NCBI GenBank assembly: GCA_036677085.1
Contig: JAKFFI010000006.1
Span: forward strand, 1-64,000
Origin: JAGPUQ01 sp036677085
Lineage (GTDB): Bacteria > Pseudomonadota > Gammaproteobacteria > Pseudomonadales > Porticoccaceae
Direction of reading: 5' to 3'
DNA: 64,000 bases
The position numbers were made by a program, and so were the translations under genes. Below the pieces are notes generated by a model. It was not told where the DNA came from, made no database searches, and saw nothing but the letters and a program-made list of their open reading frames with translations. Of the stretch, positions 61,952 through 64,000 are shown one piece after another (the stretch's first letter is position 1; every line of letters begins with the position of its first letter).

Positions 61952-62386
61952 ATGTCCTTCTGGGAGGACAAGGCGCTGGCCGAACTCGATGCCCAGGAGT
62001 GGGAGGCGCTCTGCGATGGCTGCGGTCGTTGCTGCCTCTTGAAACTGGAGGATGCCGACACTGGCGAAATCGCCTATACCGGCATCGCCTGCCGGTTGCT
62101 GGATATCCGGCGCTGCCGTTGCCGCGACTACGCGCATCGCCAGCGGCACGTTCCGGACTGCCTGATGCTGAACGCCGTTACCGTGCCCACCACGGACTGG
62201 TTGCCGGATACCTGCGCCTATCGCCTGCGCGCCGAGGGCAAGCCGCTGCATGCCTGGCATCCGCTGATCTCGGGCACGCCCGACAGCGTCCACGCGGCGG
62301 GTATTTCGGTGCGGGATCGGGTAGTCTCGGAAGAGTTCGTGCATCCGGATGCACTGGCCGATCATATCGTCCGCTGGGTGGGGTAG
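61952..62386 (+). CDS. ycgN: YcgN family cysteine-cluster protein
   Basis: This 144-residue protein (UPF0260) carries a cysteine-rich motif WEALCDGCGRCCLLKLED followed by ACRLLDIRRCRCRDY and later CLML and CAYRL. The cysteines probably bind zinc or an iron-sulfur centre. Function unknown. It begins two bases after the ycgL stop codon and typically accompanies ycgL. Confidence 0.92.
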   Translation: MSFWEDKALAELDAQEWEALCDGCGRCCLLKLEDADTGEIAYTGIACRLLDIRRCRCRDYAHRQRHVPDCLMLNAVTVPTTDWLPDTCAYRLRAEGKPLHAWHPLISGTPDSVHAAGISVRDRVVSEEFVHPDALADHIVRWVG

Positions 62387-62391
62387 GTCGC

Positions 62392-62895
62392 GTGTACAGC
62401 GAAGAGAATTATTTCTGGGGCCTGGTCGGCTATTACCTGGGTGTGTTGCTGGTGCTGGCGCCGCTGTGGCGGATCACCCGGCCGCTACCCGGATTTCCAC
62501 TCCGCGCCGGCGCGCGGGTCGCGGTCATCACGCTGCTCGCGACGCCGATGTTCCCGTACCCCGACATGCATTATCTCGCCCCGGCCTGGGGGGTGATGCT
62601 GTTTGACGCCATCAGTCCCGACCGTGGTGATGCCCTGCTCCGTGGCGTGCTGCCGCTGCTGGCGGTGTTCGGTCTGCTCTATGTGCTGACCCTGGGGGTG
62701 TGGCTCGCGCTCCGGTCACGCCAAGGCGCGGCATCTACTGCGCCCCGGGCGGCGCCACCCCGGGCACCTCCGAGCAGCCGGCGAGAGCCCATTTTCACTC
62801 AGGGGCCAGCGCCGGAAAGTCTCGCTCCCCCTCTGGAAACGTCCGTCCAGAGGCGATCTGGCGCCCGGGTTGGAAGCGACAAAAGCTTGCCGTAG
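62392..62895 (+). CDS. Small integral membrane protein of unknown function
   Basis: This 167-residue frame begins with GTG at 62392 (GGGGTAGG upstream), five bases after ycgN. It shows three hydrophobic helices: YFWGLVGYYLGVLLVLAPLW, RVAVITLLATPMF with AWGVMLFDAI, and GVLPLLAVFGLLYVLTLGVW. A Pro/Ala/Arg-rich C-terminal tail of about 50 residues follows. Codon use and spacing suggest a real gene of the ycgN operon. I do not recognise its family. The tail could be non-conserved. Confidence 0.65.
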   Translation: MYSEENYFWGLVGYYLGVLLVLAPLWRITRPLPGFPLRAGARVAVITLLATPMFPYPDMHYLAPAWGVMLFDAISPDRGDALLRGVLPLLAVFGLLYVLTLGVWLALRSRQGAASTAPRAAPPRAPPSSRREPIFTQGPAPESLAPPLETSVQRRSGARVGSDKSLP

Positions 62896-62937
62896 AATGC
62901 GGCGCATTCGATTTTTTCATGGTTCCAGGAGATCAAG

Positions 62938-63786
62938 ATGCAATTCACGGGTACAGAACGGTATGTCGCCACAGACGACTTGCAGATGGCGGTCAATGCG
63001 GCGGTGATCCTGCAGCGCCCGCTCCTGATCAAGGGGGAACCGGGTACGGGAAAAACCATGCTCGCCGAAGAGGTAGCTTCGGCGCTGGGCAAGCGCCTGA
63101 TCTCCTGGCACATCAAATCGACCACCAAGGCTCAGCAGGGTCTGTATGAATACGATGCGGTGTCGCGCCTGCGGGATTCGCAACTGGGTGGCGACAAGGT
63201 TCACGATATCGGCAACTACATCAAGCGCGGCAAGGTATGGGAGGCGTTCGCGGCCGACGAGCAGGTGGTGCTGCTGATCGACGAAGTCGACAAGGCCGAC
63301 ATCGAATTCCCCAACGACCTGTTGCTGGAACTGGATCGCATGGAGTTTCATGTCTATGAAACCGGCGAGCGGGTGGTAGCCAAACACCGTCCAATCGTGA
63401 TCATCACCAGCAACAACGAAAAGGAATTGCCCGACGCTTTCCTGCGTCGCTGTTTCTTTCACTTCATCAATTTCCCGGATCGCGAGACGATGTTGCGCAT
63501 CGTCGATGTCCATCATCCCGGTATCAAGAAATCCCTGGTCGATGAAGCGTTGGACGTGTTTTTCGATGTGCGCAAGATTCCGGGCCTGAAGAAAAAGCCG
63601 TCGACCTCGGAACTGGTCGACTGGCTGAAGTTGTTGTTGTCCGACGACATCCCCGACGAAATCCTCAAACAGCGCGACCCCACCAAGGCGATCCCGCCGT
63701 TGTACGGCGCGCTGCTGAAGAACGAACAGGATGTGCATCTGCTCGAACGTTTGGCGTTCATGACACGCCGGGAGAAGCATAGCTAA
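62938..63786 (+). CDS. MoxR-type AAA+ ATPase (second copy)
   Basis: This 282-residue ATPase has Walker A IKGEPGTGKTMLAEEVA, Walker B VVLLIDEVDKADIEF and the sensor segment IVIITSNNEKELPDAFLRRC. It belongs to the group that pairs with a VWA/CoxE-like protein, and it is directly followed by one. It is only distantly like the MoxR at 41422, so the two are not recent duplicates. ATG follows AGGAGA. Confidence 0.93.
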   Translation: MQFTGTERYVATDDLQMAVNAAVILQRPLLIKGEPGTGKTMLAEEVASALGKRLISWHIKSTTKAQQGLYEYDAVSRLRDSQLGGDKVHDIGNYIKRGKVWEAFAADEQVVLLIDEVDKADIEFPNDLLLELDRMEFHVYETGERVVAKHRPIVIITSNNEKELPDAFLRRCFFHFINFPDRETMLRIVDVHHPGIKKSLVDEALDVFFDVRKIPGLKKKPSTSELVDWLKLLLSDDIPDEILKQRDPTKAIPPLYGALLKNEQDVHLLERLAFMTRREKHS

Positions 63787-64000
63787 ATGTTGCTGAACTT
63801 CTTTTTTGCGCTCAAGACGGGCGGGATTCCGGTTTCCATCAAGGAACTCCTGACCCTGCTGGAAGCGTTGCAGAAACACGTCGCCTTCGGCAGCGTAGAC
63901 GACTTTTATTTGCTGGCGCGCACGGCGATGGTCAAGGACGAGCGCTATTACGACAAGTTCGACCGTGCCTTTGCGCTTTACTTCAAGGATCTCGAAACCC
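63787..64000 (+). CDS. VWA domain (CoxE-like) protein, N-terminal part
   Basis: The frame starts with ATG directly after the ATPase stop codon and runs off the window end after 71 residues. MLLNFFFALKTGGIPVSIKE and the segment AMVKDERYYDKFDRAFALYF are characteristic of the CoxE-like VWA partner of MoxR ATPases. The VWA domain itself is beyond the window. It probably works with the preceding ATPase in protein maturation, by analogy with CoxD/CoxE. Confidence 0.85.
   Translation, partial: MLLNFFFALKTGGIPVSIKELLTLLEALQKHVAFGSVDDFYLLARTAMVKDERYYDKFDRAFALYFKDLET

Overview
The window is GC-rich chromosomal DNA from a bacterium. Gene order points to a gammaproteobacterium: leuC-leuD-methyltransferase-asd-fimV-truA-trpF-accD-folC-dedD-cvpA-purF-metZ (27.1-41.4 kb) follows the Pseudomonas-type arrangement, and 4.5S RNA-dnaX-ybaB-recR (57.5-60.5 kb) followed by rnd-ycgL-ycgN is also typical of that class. 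Two Baeyer-Villiger-type flavin monooxygenases, several crotonase-fold enzymes, an acyl-CoA ligase, an acyl-CoA dehydrogenase and a CoA-lyase suggest an aerobic degrader of cyclic, terpenoid or other hydrophobic carbon sources. The exact genus cannot be fixed from this sequence alone.

Layout. 0-1.9 kb is a small mobile or degraded zone: a RAYT/IS200-type transposase with short repeats behind it, a pyrimidine-dimer glycosylase whose tail runs into an IS481-type transposase remnant, and three 14-bp repeats. 1.9-5.7 kb carries a Baeyer-Villiger monooxygenase, an enoyl-CoA hydratase, an FkbM methyltransferase and tRNA-Arg(UCG). 5.8-13.7 kb is a minus-strand block: Smr protein, a 1239-residue PAS-GGDEF-EAL sensor, crotonase, Nudix hydrolase and acyl-CoA ligase. 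13.9-19.0 kb holds htpG (behind a sigma32-like promoter), an EEP-fold hydrolase and cstA-ybdD. 19.1-26.9 kb holds a methyltransferase with metR, the divergent metE, an acyl-CoA carboxylase carboxyltransferase subunit and mnmC.

27.1-41.4 kb is the biosynthetic synteny block for leucine, aspartate-family amino acids, tryptophan, fatty acid, folate, purine and methionine. It has FimV in the middle, and leuB is absent from its usual slot. 41.4-45.4 kb is a MoxR-DUF58-transglutaminase operon coupled to metZ. 45.6-51.5 kb encodes an RND efflux pair (adaptor and permease) and two small integral membrane proteins, TerC and MarC. 51.7-57.4 kb is a second catabolic island. A minus-strand Baeyer-Villiger monooxygenase diverges from an operon of acyl-CoA dehydrogenase, hot-dog hydratase, CitE-like lyase and enoyl-CoA hydratase. 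This set could oxidise, hydrate and cleave a CoA thioester. 57.5-64 kb is housekeeping: 4.5S RNA, dnaX with a clear programmed -1 frameshift signal, ybaB, recR, rnd, ycgL, ycgN, a small membrane protein, and a second MoxR ATPase with the start of its VWA partner at the window edge.

The most rewarding observations are the dnaX frameshift cassette, the sigma32-type promoter of htpG, the ACAD-hydratase-lyase operon whose dehydrogenase has a relocated catalytic glutamate, the AACCACC motif found upstream of both monooxygenases, and the loss of leuB from a conserved cluster. I found no CRISPR array, prophage or clearly new defence system.
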